Assembly (NCBI RefSeq): GCF_900090285.1
Contig: NZ_LT607754.1
Span: forward strand, 1,860,001-1,924,000
Source of the DNA: Micromonospora inositola
Lineage (GTDB): Bacteria > Actinomycetota > Actinomycetes > Mycobacteriales > Micromonosporaceae
Reading direction: 5' to 3'
DNA: 64,000 bases
A model generated the notes under the pieces. That model saw only the letters and a program-made list of their open reading frames with translations, did no database searches and was not told the DNA's origin. Position numbers and translations under genes: made by a program. Positions 53,049-63,983 of the stretch are shown here, piece by piece (positions within the stretch are counted from its first letter, which is position 1; each line of letters opens with the position of its first letter).

Positions 53049-54314
53049 ATGTCCGTTCATTCCCGCTCCACCCGCCAGCACCTGCTCCGTAGCAGCCTCG
53101 CGGTCGGTGCGCTGGCCGCGCTCGGCACCGGCCTGCTGCCCGCCGCCCCGGCCGGTGCCGCCCCCGCCCGGACCGACCTCGTCGTCGGGACCTCCGTCGA
53201 CCCCGTCGAGGTGCCAGCCGGGGGCGGCTCGTCGACCCTGACCCTCGACCTGCGCAACTCCGGCACGAAGGCCAGCCAGGACGTGACCGTGGCGTTCACG
53301 CTGCCGGCGGGCACCTGGTTCTTCACCGACGGGTTCGTGGTCCCGCCGAGCTGGCACTGCGACCTGCTGGGCACCGCGACCTGCAGCTACGCCCCGCTCG
53401 CCGCCGGGGAGGTCGCCGACACGCTGAGCATCCCGTTCGGGATCCCGGCTGGTACCGCCGGCGACACGCTGACCATCACAGCGACGGCGTCGACCCGCAT
53501 GGAGTCGTCGCTCACCAACAACACGGGCCAGGCGACCGTGCACTACATCCCCAGCACGGTGGATCTGGACTTCGTGCCCGCCGCCACCACCCAGCAACTG
53601 CTCCCGAACGAACAGGCGCAGCTCGTCACGTCGGTCCGGAACACCGGGAATTCGCCCTCGGGCGAGGTCACCGTCACCACCCCCGTGCCGGCCGGCATGC
53701 GCGGCTGGGAAACCTACAACGAGGGGTGGGACTGCGCGTTCGGCAACGGCGTGGCCGACGGCCGGACCGGCTGGCGCTGCGTCCACGGCCCGCTGCAGCC
53801 GGGCCAGACGAGCGAGCCGCTGACCTTTGCCGCGGACCTCACCGACACCACGGTCGGCGACATCGTGACGCTTGAGGCGACCGCGTCGACAACGTCGACG
53901 GAGACCATCCTGGACAACAACATGGCACGGGACACCGTCACGGTGGAGCAGGGCGCCACCGTGCGCGGCACCGTCTGGGTGGACAACAACCGCAACGGCG
54001 TACGGGACGCGAATGAGGGGGGTGCCCCGGTCGGCAACGGCGGGATCGACCACATCGAGCTGATCCCGCAGACCTCGGGCCAACCCGGCTACACGGTCAC
54101 CGTCAACCCCGACGGCACCTACGTCGCGTACGCCCGCCCGGGCACCTACCGTGCGGAGTTCTACGTGCAGGACCCGCACGAGTTCATTGACTCGGTCGAC
54201 TCGGACCTGATCTATCACTGGAACGAGACCGGTGGTTACAACAACTACGGCTACACCGACTGGTTCACCGTGACGACGAGTGACCAGGTCACCCTGGACG
54301 CGGGCGTGAACTGA
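53049..54314 (+). CDS. Secreted surface protein with DUF11-like and SdrD_B-like domains
   Basis: The 421-residue protein has a Tat/Sec-like signal (SRSTRQHLLRSSLAVGALAA, cleavage near AGAAP). Two DUF11/CARDB-like modules (about 42-165 and 170-300; SSLTNNTGQATV and ETILDNNMARDTV endings) are followed by an SdrD B-like module (GTVWVDNNRNGVRDANEGGA). There is no LPxTG anchor, so it is released or bound non-covalently. The start follows AGGA with short spacing. It is probably a structural or adhesive surface protein. Confidence 0.85.
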   Translation: MSVHSRSTRQHLLRSSLAVGALAALGTGLLPAAPAGAAPARTDLVVGTSVDPVEVPAGGGSSTLTLDLRNSGTKASQDVTVAFTLPAGTWFFTDGFVVPPSWHCDLLGTATCSYAPLAAGEVADTLSIPFGIPAGTAGDTLTITATASTRMESSLTNNTGQATVHYIPSTVDLDFVPAATTQQLLPNEQAQLVTSVRNTGNSPSGEVTVTTPVPAGMRGWETYNEGWDCAFGNGVADGRTGWRCVHGPLQPGQTSEPLTFAADLTDTTVGDIVTLEATASTTSTETILDNNMARDTVTVEQGATVRGTVWVDNNRNGVRDANEGGAPVGNGGIDHIELIPQTSGQPGYTVTVNPDGTYVAYARPGTYRAEFYVQDPHEFIDSVDSDLIYHWNETGGYNNYGYTDWFTVTTSDQVTLDAGVN

Positions 54315-54557
54315 CAATCTTCGGCCGTACCGGTAACACCCGGGCGGTCCGGCCTCCGCGGCCGGACCGCCCGATCTCGTCGTAGGCCCGGATCCGTTCG
54401 GCAACGGCCCGGAGGCGGTCGCGAACCGGCTGCACGAAGCGGTGGCGGGTCGGATCTCATGCCCGTAGCTGTCTACGCCCGTGCTGTCGAGTCCGAGTCT
54501 GTTGCCGTCACTGGCCGTGGGGATGGAGCCCGCGGTGTCCAACCGCCGGCTGGGCCA
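54315..54557. other. Intergenic stretch between the surface-protein gene and the first direct repeat
   Basis: After the terminator (54341-54373) no convincing gene is visible. Short frames on both strands carry fragments with coding-like composition but no recognisable family. This may be decayed sequence at the chromosomal edge of the accessory segment. Confidence 0.3.
54341..54373 (+). terminator. Strong hairpin terminator
   Basis: Perfect 14-bp arms CGGGCGGTCCGGCC and GGCCGGACCGCCCG with a 5-nt loop, 26 bases after the surface-protein stop. Confidence 0.85.
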
Positions 54558-54787
54558 GCAGCTTGTCCGCCCACGCTCGTACGACTTCAACAGCCTGCGA
54601 ACGAAGGGCGCCCTGAGCGACTTCCTCGCGTAGCGACCGGCGCGGGCTCGTCAGGCTTCCTCGGCCATCGACCGGCTGCTCGGCGGGGAGGGCACGGGGT
54701 GAGCGCTTGGCTGTACGGATTGCTGCACTCGGGACCGTGGTCAACCGGTGTTTGTGCTGGTGGAGCACAGGGGACTTGAACCCCTAA
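54558..54787. repeat. 230-bp direct repeat, copy 1
   Basis: This copy aligns without gaps to 57556-57785, with about six mismatches in 230 bases. Its right end (54758-54787) is the 3' part of a tRNA-Ala gene. Beyond 54787 the copies diverge at once. It marks one boundary of the accessory segment. Confidence 0.9.
54758..54787 (-). pseudogene. tRNA-Ala 3' end fragment
   Basis: On the minus strand the T-arm, acceptor 3' strand and CCA of tRNA-Ala are kept (GGGGTTCAAGTCCCC, then GCTCCACCA, one mismatch to the intact gene). The 5' half is replaced by unrelated sequence. This is what an att half-site looks like. Confidence 0.8.
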
Positions 54788-54935
54788 GCCGCAAGCGAGC
54801 CCCAGACCGACTGGAGAGGGACCGATCGGCGCTCCGACCTCCGCCGGACCCGTCACCGCCTCTCGACGTTTCACAGCTCCTGCGGCACTCATCTGTACTG
54901 GCGTTGTACTAGTTGATCTTTGAGAATCGTGGCTT

Positions 54936-55601
54936 TCAGGGCTGGAAGTACTCAGAACCCCAGCAGCTCGCGTCCGCCGGCAACTCCCACCAGTGCGGCA
55001 TCATCGTCGGCCGCCACGCCGGATCCGGCTGGAAGTCCATCCACTGGCCGTCGAAGGGCGCGGCCCCGGCGCGGGCCAGGGCAAGCAGTCGTTCGCCCTC
55101 GGCCCGGACCTCGGCGGCCTCGACTTCATCCCAGAACGCCGGCTCGCCGGTGTACTCGGCGAACGCGTCCTCGTCCTTCCACGACCACCTACCATCCGGA
55201 TAGACGAGAAGGTCGAGCTCCTGGTCGTAGACGTCGACCCCGCCAGCCCACCGGGTGACCGGACGCTCCAGGTTGACATACCAGCCGTCGAAGTCGCCGT
55301 CCGGTCGCCAACTCCACCAAACCGAGTGCGCCGCCCCAGGCGGCATCAACATCAGAGTCCGGAAAGGCTGCCACGTATCCAGGCTGAGCATCGTAGTCAT
55401 CCGCAGCGACGTGAGCAGCGACAGCTTCCGCGTCGACTGGCCAGCGCCGTCAACCCGACGCATGGCCTGTGAGCCAGCCTCGATCCACAGCGCCAGCCCG
55501 CGCTCGTCGTCGCTGACCACTCGCCCGCACAGCACCGAGCCGACCCGGCCGTCCGGATACAGGTGCCGGCGGACGATCGTCTGCCCCCGCTCAAAAATCA
55601 T
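54936..55601 (-). CDS. DUF402 domain protein
   Basis: The 221-residue protein starts at ATG 55601 (MIFERGQTIVRRHLYPDGRV), chosen because TATCGT lies exactly 6 nt upstream. The DUF402 core has WSWRPDGDFDGWYVNLERPV and VDVYDQELDLLVYPDGRWSWKDED. DUF402 proteins include nucleotide phosphatase-like enzymes; residues in the acidic cluster could bind metal. It is in the segment between the direct repeats and is less GC-rich than the flanks. Confidence 0.85.
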   Translation of the reverse strand: MIFERGQTIVRRHLYPDGRVGSVLCGRVVSDDERGLALWIEAGSQAMRRVDGAGQSTRKLSLLTSLRMTTMLSLDTWQPFRTLMLMPPGAAHSVWWSWRPDGDFDGWYVNLERPVTRWAGGVDVYDQELDLLVYPDGRWSWKDEDAFAEYTGEPAFWDEVEAAEVRAEGERLLALARAGAAPFDGQWMDFQPDPAWRPTMMPHWWELPADASCWGSEYFQP

Positions 55602-55942
55602 CCGAGCACGATACCCGCCAAGGTCCGGTAATCGTTGCCCCAAACTCGCCAACTCGAACGCCTGCCATCACACCGCAGACCGCCTAAGCCTCGGGCCAGC
55701 AAGCACGGCAAGGTTCAATGACAGCTCCTGCGCCTGAGGGATAGCAACGCTCTGAGGTTTTGTCGTCTGGACGAACGGTCACCGCCCCCTGCCTTGCAAA
55801 GATCAGGACTGCTGTCTGCCGGCGTCGGTGGCCGGCAGCGGCCATTTCGCCATTCGACTATCCGACAAATTAGTGCCGATCCCGGCCCGCCCCACATTTT
55901 GGGGCTACGCGCACTTCCGGCTCATGTGTCACGATCTTGGCC
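55602..55942. other. Intergenic region between divergent genes, 341 bases
   Basis: The sequence is less GC-rich than the window average and contains no supportable gene. It should hold the promoters of the DUF402 gene (TATCGT at 55613-55608) and of the membrane-protein gene. No repeat was seen. Confidence 0.4.
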
Positions 55943-56788
55943 ATGCGTCTTTCGTTCGGCCTGCTCGTTGCATCCGTCGCGGCTGGTCTGCTCTCGGTTG
56001 CGGCGGCGCTGCTCGCCATGCCAGCCGCGGCGCTGCAGTTCGGCCTAGTCATGCTGCTCGCACTGCTCGGCTACGTCCTGATGGATCGAGGTGCGCGCCG
56101 CGTGAGGTGGGCCGTCGCCGCCGGTGTCGGGCTACTTGCCGTGGTCGCGGCGATGAGACTGCTCTGGTACCAGGAACAGGTCGATGAAGCAGGCTGGCTG
56201 GCATACGGCCAAGGGGTAGCGAAGACGTCCATGTTGGCGCGTTGGCGGGAGATGATCGACCGGGAAAGGCTCGCCGCGCTGGGTCTGACGCTTGGCGTTC
56301 TCTGTCTCGCGGCCGGTGTATTGGCGTTACCGTCACGCGGCAGGCGGCGGGGTGTGGCGACCACAGTCCTCGCGCTGCTGCTACTCGCCTGGTTCGGGCT
56401 GAGCTTCGCGCGGGAGTTCGGCCGTTATCCGCTGCTCGACCTGCTCGGGACGGTGTGGCCGGCGCTGCTCGCTGGCCTGGTGACCATGGGGGCGCTCGCG
56501 CTGTCAGGGTGGCGGGCCGACCGGCGTTGGCTGCTCCCGGTGGGGTTGTTCCTGCTGTCACTCGTAGCGGCTCACGCCTACTCGGATCTCGCCGCGCAGT
56601 GGTCAGGCTGGTGGGTTATGGCCAAACCTGCCGACGGCGCCTTCCTGGAGCCAGGGGTGAGGGTGAGCACGTCAACGGAAGGCTTCCCTCAGGTGTCGTG
56701 GGCCATAGAGGCGGCAATCGCGCTCGCCGGCGCGGGACTGGTGGCCGTCGGCGCATTGCGCAGCTCCCGCGAGTCTGACGCTTCATAG
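55943..56788 (+). CDS. Hypothetical multi-pass membrane protein
   Basis: The 281-residue product starts MRLSFGLLVASVAAGLLSVA and has about seven membrane segments. A larger extracellular or cytoplasmic loop (about 75-105; WYQEQVDEAGWLAYGQGVAK) and a loop near 220-250 lie between. No known motifs were seen. It lies within the accessory segment and may be cargo. Third-position GC is lower than in the flanking housekeeping genes. Confidence 0.65.
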   Translation: MRLSFGLLVASVAAGLLSVAAALLAMPAAALQFGLVMLLALLGYVLMDRGARRVRWAVAAGVGLLAVVAAMRLLWYQEQVDEAGWLAYGQGVAKTSMLARWREMIDRERLAALGLTLGVLCLAAGVLALPSRGRRRGVATTVLALLLLAWFGLSFAREFGRYPLLDLLGTVWPALLAGLVTMGALALSGWRADRRWLLPVGLFLLSLVAAHAYSDLAAQWSGWWVMAKPADGAFLEPGVRVSTSTEGFPQVSWAIEAAIALAGAGLVAVGALRSSRESDAS

Positions 56789-56951
56789 GTTGAGGCTGGG
56801 CAAGGTGGATCTCTCGGGGAGCGAATCTCCGAGGAGGGTCGGGGTTCGGGGCGGAGCCCCGAGGTCTTCGAGTCCTGGTCGTCCCCAACTTTGGCCGGCC
56901 GGCGCGGCCGATGCCGGCCGGAGGTCGCCAGCAGGCCGGGGCCGGGCCGGC

Positions 56952-56972
56952 GCGGCCCGCTTCGCGGGCCGC
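56952..56972. terminator. Hairpin between convergent genes
   Basis: Perfect 9-bp arms GCGGCCCGC and GCGGGCCGC with a TTC loop. A second smaller hairpin (TCGGGGC / GCCCCGA, 56846-56862) lies upstream. They may end transcription from both sides. Confidence 0.55.
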
Positions 56973-57016
56973 CTTGATCCGATAGAGGCTAGTTCGGCAG
57001 TGGACGGCGGAACGGG

Positions 57017-57508
57017 TTACTGGTCCTCGTCGTCATCTTCGTAGGCCTCGCACGAGACCAAGCCATTCATGAACTCCCCGAACGAGTCTGCGATCCGTCG
57101 AGGAACTTTGTCTTCGTCGACGTATACGACCGCCGGCTCCCCGCCCGGTCCGGACTCGGAGTAGTCGAGCATGACCGTGTCAGGGCCAGCCGCAGGTGTC
57201 ACACCGAGCACGACCCCGACCTTCGGGTAGTCCCACTCGGAGATCAGGTTAGCGGACTGTGCGTCGACCCCCTCCTCATATCCGATGCCCATGATGACGT
57301 CTACCCCGAAGTGGTCGGCAGCCCAGGACGTCCGGAAGCTCGTGGGATAGCAGCTGTTCTTCAGAACACCGCCGTTCTGCCGATACATCAGCTCCACGTA
57401 ACTCCGCGGCAACCGAACTCCGAGAGTTTCCTCGGCCCGCCGAACCATGTCCTCGGTCAGAGGTGGTCCGATCCATGGCGACGGACCGACTTCGAATGGA
57501 CCAGTCAT
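57017..57508 (-). CDS. SMI1/KNR4 (SUKH) family protein, possible toxin immunity protein
   Basis: The 163-residue acidic protein shows the SUKH pattern: IGPPLTEDMVRRAEETLGVR followed by LPRSYVELMYRQNGG, a central DVIMGIGYEEG and the C-terminal VPRRIADSFGEFMNGLVS. Bacterial SUKH proteins are best known as immunity proteins for polymorphic nuclease toxins. No toxin gene is visible nearby, so this may be an orphan immunity gene. It lies next to repeat copy 2 inside the accessory segment. Confidence 0.88.
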   Translation of the reverse strand: MTGPFEVGPSPWIGPPLTEDMVRRAEETLGVRLPRSYVELMYRQNGGVLKNSCYPTSFRTSWAADHFGVDVIMGIGYEEGVDAQSANLISEWDYPKVGVVLGVTPAAGPDTVMLDYSESGPGGEPAVVYVDEDKVPRRIADSFGEFMNGLVSCEAYEDDDEDQ

Positions 57509-57555
57509 TTCAGCGAGCCCTTTTCATCGTCAGAACTTGGGCTGGACCGGTACGG

Positions 57556-57785
57556 GCAGCTTGTCCGCCCACGCTCGTAGGACTTCAACAGCGTGCGAAC
57601 GAAGGGCGCCCTGAGCGACTTCCTCGCGTAGCGACCGGCGCGGGCTCGTCAGGCTTCCTCGGCCATCGACCGGCTGCTCGGCGAGGAGGACACGGGGTGA
57701 GCGCTTGGCTGTACGGATGGCTGCACTCGGGACCGTGGTCAACCGGTGTTTGTGCTGGTGGAGCCCAGGGGACTTGAACCCCTAA
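57556..57785. repeat. 230-bp direct repeat, copy 2
   Basis: This copy is about 97 percent identical to 54558-54787, in the same orientation and without gaps. It covers the 3' 30 bases of the intact tRNA-Ala gene and 200 bases beyond its 3' end. Confidence 0.9.
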
Positions 57786-57831
57786 CCCCTGCCTTGCAAA
57801 GGCAGTGCTCTGCCAGTTGAGCTAGGGCCCC
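57756..57831 (-). tRNA. tRNA-Ala (anticodon TGC)
   Basis: The minus strand folds as a complete tRNA of 76 nt including an encoded CCA: acceptor GGGGCCC/GGGCTCC, D-arm GCTCAACTGGCAGAGC, anticodon stem-loop CTGCC-TTTGCAA-GGCAG, T-arm GGGGTTCAAGTCCCC. The loop centre TGC reads alanine codons. The 3' part is duplicated at 54758-54787. Confidence 0.96.
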
Positions 57832-57877
57832 GAGGGCGGGCGGAGCCGCCTGGTGCTGGCAGTCGGGAGGCGGACGG

Positions 57878-58006
57878 TCAGCGCAGGTCGGGCGCCGTGG
57901 TCGCCTCGTGCCACAGAGCGCGCTCGTCGTTCGAGGCCTTGACCTTCTTGGCCACGACGGCGGCAACGCCGATGACGCCGACCAGGATCAGAAGCTTCTT
58001 GAACAT
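57878..58006 (-). CDS. DLW-39 family small membrane protein
   Basis: The 42-residue product starts MFKKLLILVGVIGVAAVVAK and continues KVKASNDERALWHEATT, matching the short DLW-39 family found beside tRNA-Ile/Ala and gyrA in actinobacteria. One membrane segment is followed by a charged tail. GAGGGG lies 8 nt before the ATG at 58006. The function of the family is unknown. Confidence 0.88.
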   Translation of the reverse strand: MFKKLLILVGVIGVAAVVAKKVKASNDERALWHEATTAPDLR

Positions 58007-58047
58007 TGGGGCGACCCCTCGCGCTCGACTACCGTCGGACGGTGCGG

Positions 58048-58121
58048 TGGGGCTAGCTGGAATCGAACCAGCGACCTCAGAGTTATCAGCTCTGCGCTCT
58101 AACCGACTGAGCTATAGCCCC
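58048..58121 (-). tRNA. tRNA-Ile (anticodon GAT)
   Basis: The minus strand folds as a full tRNA: acceptor GGGGCTA/TAGCCCC, D-arm GCTCAGTCGGTTAGAGC, anticodon stem-loop with CTGATAA (GAT), and T-arm GCTGGTTCGATTCCAGC. CCA is not encoded. Position behind gyrA is the usual one in actinobacteria. Confidence 0.96.
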
Positions 58122-58271
58122 GCGTAGCGACGAGCAAGGTTAACCCATCGCCGCGGCCCGCCCCAAATCGGGGTGGCCGTGGCGCGGCACTCGCCCGCAC
58201 CAGATCGAACCTACCCGGATGCGCGACGCCGGGGCGACCGCTTTACGCGGCGCCCCGGCGGCCCCGCTGGT

Positions 58272-59180
58272 TCAGTCCCGCTCGGCGAGCGTCAGCTCGA
58301 TCCCGCCGACCAGGTCGGCACAGACGTTGTAGACGAACGCGCCAAGCGTGGCGAGCGCGGTGAAGAGCACGACGTTGACCAGGCCGATCAGCGCCGAGCT
58401 GAGGATGACGCCCTTGGCGGTGATCTGGAAGCCGCTGGCGCTCTGACCGCCGGCGTTGACCAGGTCGGACAGGCTGTCGTTGACGCTCTGGAACACGCCC
58501 ATGGCATCCAGGGCCAGGTAGAGCACCGAGGTGGCGACGACCACCACGATGAAGAGCACCACCGAGACGGCGAACGCGAACTTCATCACGGACCACGGGT
58601 CGATCCGCTTGAGGTTCAGCCGGGCCCGGCGCGGCCCACGGGACGCGGCCGAGCTGACCGAGCTACGCGCGGCGCGTACCGCCTCACCCACGCGCGCGGC
58701 GCCGACGGCCGCCGCGCCGCTGATGCCCGGCGGCAGGCCGCCGCCGTTGGCCGGGCGGCTCGGCGTGCCCGGGCGGGCGCCGTCCGGCAACGGCCTGGTG
58801 GCGGTGCCGACGCCCGACGCGACCCGGGGCTGGGTGCCGGTGGTACCGGTCGACGGTCGGGCCGCGCCCGCCGCGACCGGCCGTGTCGTGGCGGGCTTTG
58901 CCGTAGGGGCCGCCGGGGCGGCCATGCCGTCGGCGGAGGTGGGCGCGTCGCCCTTGGCGTTCTCGGTCTTGTCGCTCGCCCCCGAATCCTCCGTGGGCTT
59001 CTCCGGCGGGGGTGTCATGCCGGGGGCCCGGGTGAATTTCGGGGCAGGCGCGTCGGCGGGGACGGTGGCCCGGCCCACGGCCGCGCGGCCGGTCGCTGGT
59101 GTGCCGCCCTTGGCGGCCTCCTCGTCGACCGGGTTGGCCGAGGTCCCCGTGTTCCCCGACTTCGCCTGTGTCTCCGTCAT
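58272..59180 (-). CDS. DUF3566 transmembrane protein downstream of gyrA
   Basis: The 302-residue protein has a disordered Ala/Pro/Thr-rich N-terminal 190 residues and a C-terminal DUF3566 domain (about 195-302): LKRIDPWSVMKFAFAVSVVL, a first membrane helix, GVFQSVNDSLSDLV, and a second membrane helix near LIGLVNVVLFTALATLGAFV. The gene starts four bases after the gyrA stop and is probably co-transcribed with gyrBA. The family is conserved at this locus in actinobacteria; function is unknown. Confidence 0.93.
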   Translation of the reverse strand: MTETQAKSGNTGTSANPVDEEAAKGGTPATGRAAVGRATVPADAPAPKFTRAPGMTPPPEKPTEDSGASDKTENAKGDAPTSADGMAAPAAPTAKPATTRPVAAGAARPSTGTTGTQPRVASGVGTATRPLPDGARPGTPSRPANGGGLPPGISGAAAVGAARVGEAVRAARSSVSSAASRGPRRARLNLKRIDPWSVMKFAFAVSVVLFIVVVVATSVLYLALDAMGVFQSVNDSLSDLVNAGGQSASGFQITAKGVILSSALIGLVNVVLFTALATLGAFVYNVCADLVGGIELTLAERD

Positions 59181-59184
59181 TCAA

Positions 59185-61704
59185 CTAGTCCTGTTCGTCA
59201 GGCTCGTCGGCATTGCGAGCAATCGCCACGATAGTCACGCCGTCCGGGAGGTCCATCAGCTTGACCCCCATTGTGTTCCGGTCACGCGTACGGCGTACAG
59301 GCTTCACCGGAGTCCGAATGACGCCACCGTTGCTGGTAATCGCGAACAGCTCGTCGTCCGGGTCGATCACCACCGCACCGACCAGACCGCCGCGTCGCTC
59401 GGTGATCTTCGCAGTCAGTACGCCCTTACCTCCCCGGCCCTGGACCGGGTATTCCTCGATCGGGGTGCGTTTCGCGTATCCCCCGTTCGTCGCGACCAGC
59501 ACGTCCAGGCCCTCGCGGACGACCTCCATGGCCAGCAGGACGTCGTCCTCGCTGAACCGCATGCCGATCACGCCCGAGGTGGCCCGGCCCATCGGCCGCA
59601 GCGCCTCGTCGCTGGCGTTGAACCGGATCGCCTGCGCGTTCTTGGAGACCAGCAGCAGGTCGTCCTCCGGCGCGACCAGGGCAGCACCGACCAGCTCGTC
59701 CTCATCGCGCAGGTTGATCGCGATGATGCCGCCGGAACGGGGGGAGTCGAACTCCTCGAGCCGCGTCTTCTTCACCAGGCCGTTCTTCGTGGCCAGTACC
59801 AGGTAGGGAGCCACCTGGTAGTTCGGAATTTCGATGATCTGCGCGATCTGCTCGTCCGGTTGGAACGCAAGCAGATTGGCCACGTGCTGGCCCTTGGCCA
59901 CCCTACTGGCTTCGGGAAGCTCGTACGCCTTCGCCCGGTAGACCCGACCCTTGTTCGTGAAGAACAGCATCCAGTCGTGGGTGGAGCATACGAAGAAGTG
60001 GCTGACGATGTCGTCCTGCCGCAGCGTCGCGCCGCTGACACCCTTGCCGCCCCGCCGCTGGGAGCGGTACAGGTCGACCTTGGTCCGCTTGGCGTACCCG
60101 GTGCGGGTGATGGTGACCACCACGTCCTCGCGGGCGATCAGGTCCTCCATCGAGACCTCGCCCTCGAACGGCATGATCTTCGTACGCCGCTCGTCGCCCC
60201 ACTTCGCGACGATCTCGCCGAGCTCCTCGGAGACGATCTTCCGCTGCCGCTCCGGCTTGGCGAGGATGTCCTTGAGGTCGGCGATCTCGATCTCGAGCTT
60301 GGCCAGGTCGTCCAGGATCCGCTGCCGCTCCAGGGCGGCGAGGCGGCGCAGCTGCATGTCCAGGATCGCGGTCGCCTGGATCTCGTCGATCTCCAGCAGC
60401 CGGATCAGGCCCTGCCGGGCGTCCTCGACCGTCGGCGAGCGCCGGATCAGGGCGATCACCTCATCGAGGGCATCGAGGGCCTTGGACAGACCGCGCAGGA
60501 TGTGCGCCCGCTCCTCCGCCTTGCGCAGCCGGAACGCGGTCCGCCGCCGGATCACGTCGATCTGGTGCTCGACGTAGTAGCGGAGGAACTGGGCCAGGTT
60601 GAGCGTGCGCGGCACCCCGTCGACCAGGGCCAGCATGTTGGCGCCGAAGGTCTCCTGGAGCTGGGTGTGCTTGTAGAGGTTGTTCAGCACCACCTTGGCG
60701 ACCGCGTCGCGCTTGAGCACGAGCACGATCCGCATGCCGGTACGCCCGGAGGACTCGTCCCGGATGTCGGCGATGCCGGCGAGCTTGCCCTCCTTGATCA
60801 GCTCGGCGATCCGCTCGGCCAGGTTGTCCGGGTTGACCTGGTACGGCAGCTCGCTGACCACCAGGCAGGGACGGCCACGCTTGTCCTCCTCCACCTCCAC
60901 CACGGCGCGCATCCGGATCGAACCCCGCCCGGTCCGGTACGCGTCCTGGATCGCCTGGGTGCCGACGATCAGGCCGTGGGTGGGGAAGTCCGGGCCCTTG
61001 ACGATCTCCAGCAGCGCGTCGAGGGTGGTGGCCTCGTCCTCCTCCGGGTGCTCCAGGCACCACTGCACCGCCGCGCCGATCTCGCGCAGGTTGTGCGGCG
61101 GGATCTTGGTGGCCATGCCGACCGCGATGCCCTCGGAGCCGTTCACCAGCAGGTTGGGGATCCGCGACGGCAGGATGGTGGGCTCCTTGGCCCGGCCGTC
61201 GTAGTTGTCCTGCAGGTCGACGGTGTCCTCGTCGATGTCCCGCAGCATCTCCATCGCCAGCGGGTCGAGCTTGCACTCGGTATACCGCATCGCCGCGGCC
61301 GGATCATTACCCGGCGAGCCGAAGTTGCCGTTGCCGTCGACCAGTGGGTAGCGCAGCGACCATGGCTGGGCCATCCGGACCAGCGCGTCGTAGATCGCCG
61401 AGTCGCCGTGCGGGTGGAACTGACCCATCACGTCACCGACGACGCGGGAGCACTTCACGTAGCCACGGTCCGGCCGGTAGCCGGAGTCGAACATGGCGTA
61501 GAGGATCTTGCGGTGAACCGGCTTGAGCCCGTCCCGGACGTCCGGCAGGGCCCGCCCCACGATGACGCTCATCGCGTAGTCGAGGTACGAGCGCTGCATC
61601 TCGACCTCGAGGCCGACCGGCTCGATCCGGTCGTGCGCCACGACGGCGGCGGCTGTCTCCGGGATCTCCGGCTCGCTCGGGGTGGACTCGGGAGTATCGG
61701 TCAC
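59185..61704 (-). CDS. gyrA: DNA gyrase subunit A
   Basis: The 839-residue protein starts at GTG 61704, 6 nt after AAGGG. It has the breakage-reunion domain with [39 protein letters not shown] (Ser102 and Asp106, both at the usual fluoroquinolone-sensitivity positions) and catalytic Tyr141 in [10 protein letters not shown]. The C-terminal domain has the GyrA-box QRRGGKG near residue 560, which distinguishes gyrase from topoisomerase IV. The acidic tail DEPDEQD is typical. With GyrB it introduces negative supercoils. Confidence 0.98.
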   Translation of the reverse strand: MTDTPESTPSEPEIPETAAAVVAHDRIEPVGLEVEMQRSYLDYAMSVIVGRALPDVRDGLKPVHRKILYAMFDSGYRPDRGYVKCSRVVGDVMGQFHPHGDSAIYDALVRMAQPWSLRYPLVDGNGNFGSPGNDPAAAMRYTECKLDPLAMEMLRDIDEDTVDLQDNYDGRAKEPTILPSRIPNLLVNGSEGIAVGMATKIPPHNLREIGAAVQWCLEHPEEDEATTLDALLEIVKGPDFPTHGLIVGTQAIQDAYRTGRGSIRMRAVVEVEEDKRGRPCLVVSELPYQVNPDNLAERIAELIKEGKLAGIADIRDESSGRTGMRIVLVLKRDAVAKVVLNNLYKHTQLQETFGANMLALVDGVPRTLNLAQFLRYYVEHQIDVIRRRTAFRLRKAEERAHILRGLSKALDALDEVIALIRRSPTVEDARQGLIRLLEIDEIQATAILDMQLRRLAALERQRILDDLAKLEIEIADLKDILAKPERQRKIVSEELGEIVAKWGDERRTKIMPFEGEVSMEDLIAREDVVVTITRTGYAKRTKVDLYRSQRRGGKGVSGATLRQDDIVSHFFVCSTHDWMLFFTNKGRVYRAKAYELPEASRVAKGQHVANLLAFQPDEQIAQIIEIPNYQVAPYLVLATKNGLVKKTRLEEFDSPRSGGIIAINLRDEDELVGAALVAPEDDLLLVSKNAQAIRFNASDEALRPMGRATSGVIGMRFSEDDVLLAMEVVREGLDVLVATNGGYAKRTPIEEYPVQGRGGKGVLTAKITERRGGLVGAVVIDPDDELFAITSNGGVIRTPVKPVRRTRDRNTMGVKLMDLPDGVTIVAIARNADEPDEQD

Positions 61705-61740
61705 TGTTAACCCTTATCAGACTCAGAGTCGTTTTCGTGC

Positions 61741-61792
61741 TGTGGATAACGGCTGTGGAAACCGGCCAGGCTGTGGATAACTCTGTGGATCG
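61741..61792. promoter_or_regulatory. Cluster of DnaA boxes between gyrB and gyrA
   Basis: Two perfect DnaA boxes TGTGGATAA (61741-61749 and 61772-61780) and two near matches (TGTGGAAAC 61754-61762; TGTGGATCG 61784-61792) lie in the same orientation within 52 bases of the gyrB-gyrA spacer. Confidence 0.75.
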
Positions 61793-61834
61793 CCGAGCCG
61801 GCCGGTGGATGTCCGACTGGCCCGGCGAGGTCCG

Positions 61835-63787
<1,953 letters not shown>

Positions 63788-63967
63788 CCTCGGCCACTTT
63801 CTCGCGCCGACCGCGCCAAGGCGCGGGGGCGCGGGTTCGGCGGACAGGACGCGACGTCGGCGCGCACGGACCGGCCCCGGATTCTCCAGGTCACGGATCG
63901 CGTACGCCGGTCGCCGCGGTTGCCCGCGGATCGCGATCGGCTAGACCCGATCCGGGACAATGATCAA

Positions 63968-63983
63968 GGGCCCTCGGGGGCCC
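63968..63983. terminator. Weak hairpin upstream of gyrB
   Basis: GGGCCC-TCGG-GGGCCC can pair as a 6-bp stem near the right edge. It might end the transcript of the gene before gyrB, which lies outside the window. Confidence 0.3.

Noticed and set aside
52980..54590. Open frame of 536 codons opposite the DUF11-like surface protein
   Set aside because: The plus-strand gene has a signal peptide, domain repeats and terminator; the minus frame has none.
56790..56893. tRNA-like stretch ending GTCCTGGTCGTCCCCA
   Set aside because: A T-arm-like end is visible but no matching 5' acceptor strand or anticodon arm could be folded, so it is not called a tRNA.
58531..61710. Open frame of 1059 codons opposite gyrA
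   Set aside because: gyrA on the other strand is unambiguous; this frame is a His/Val/Asp-rich shadow.
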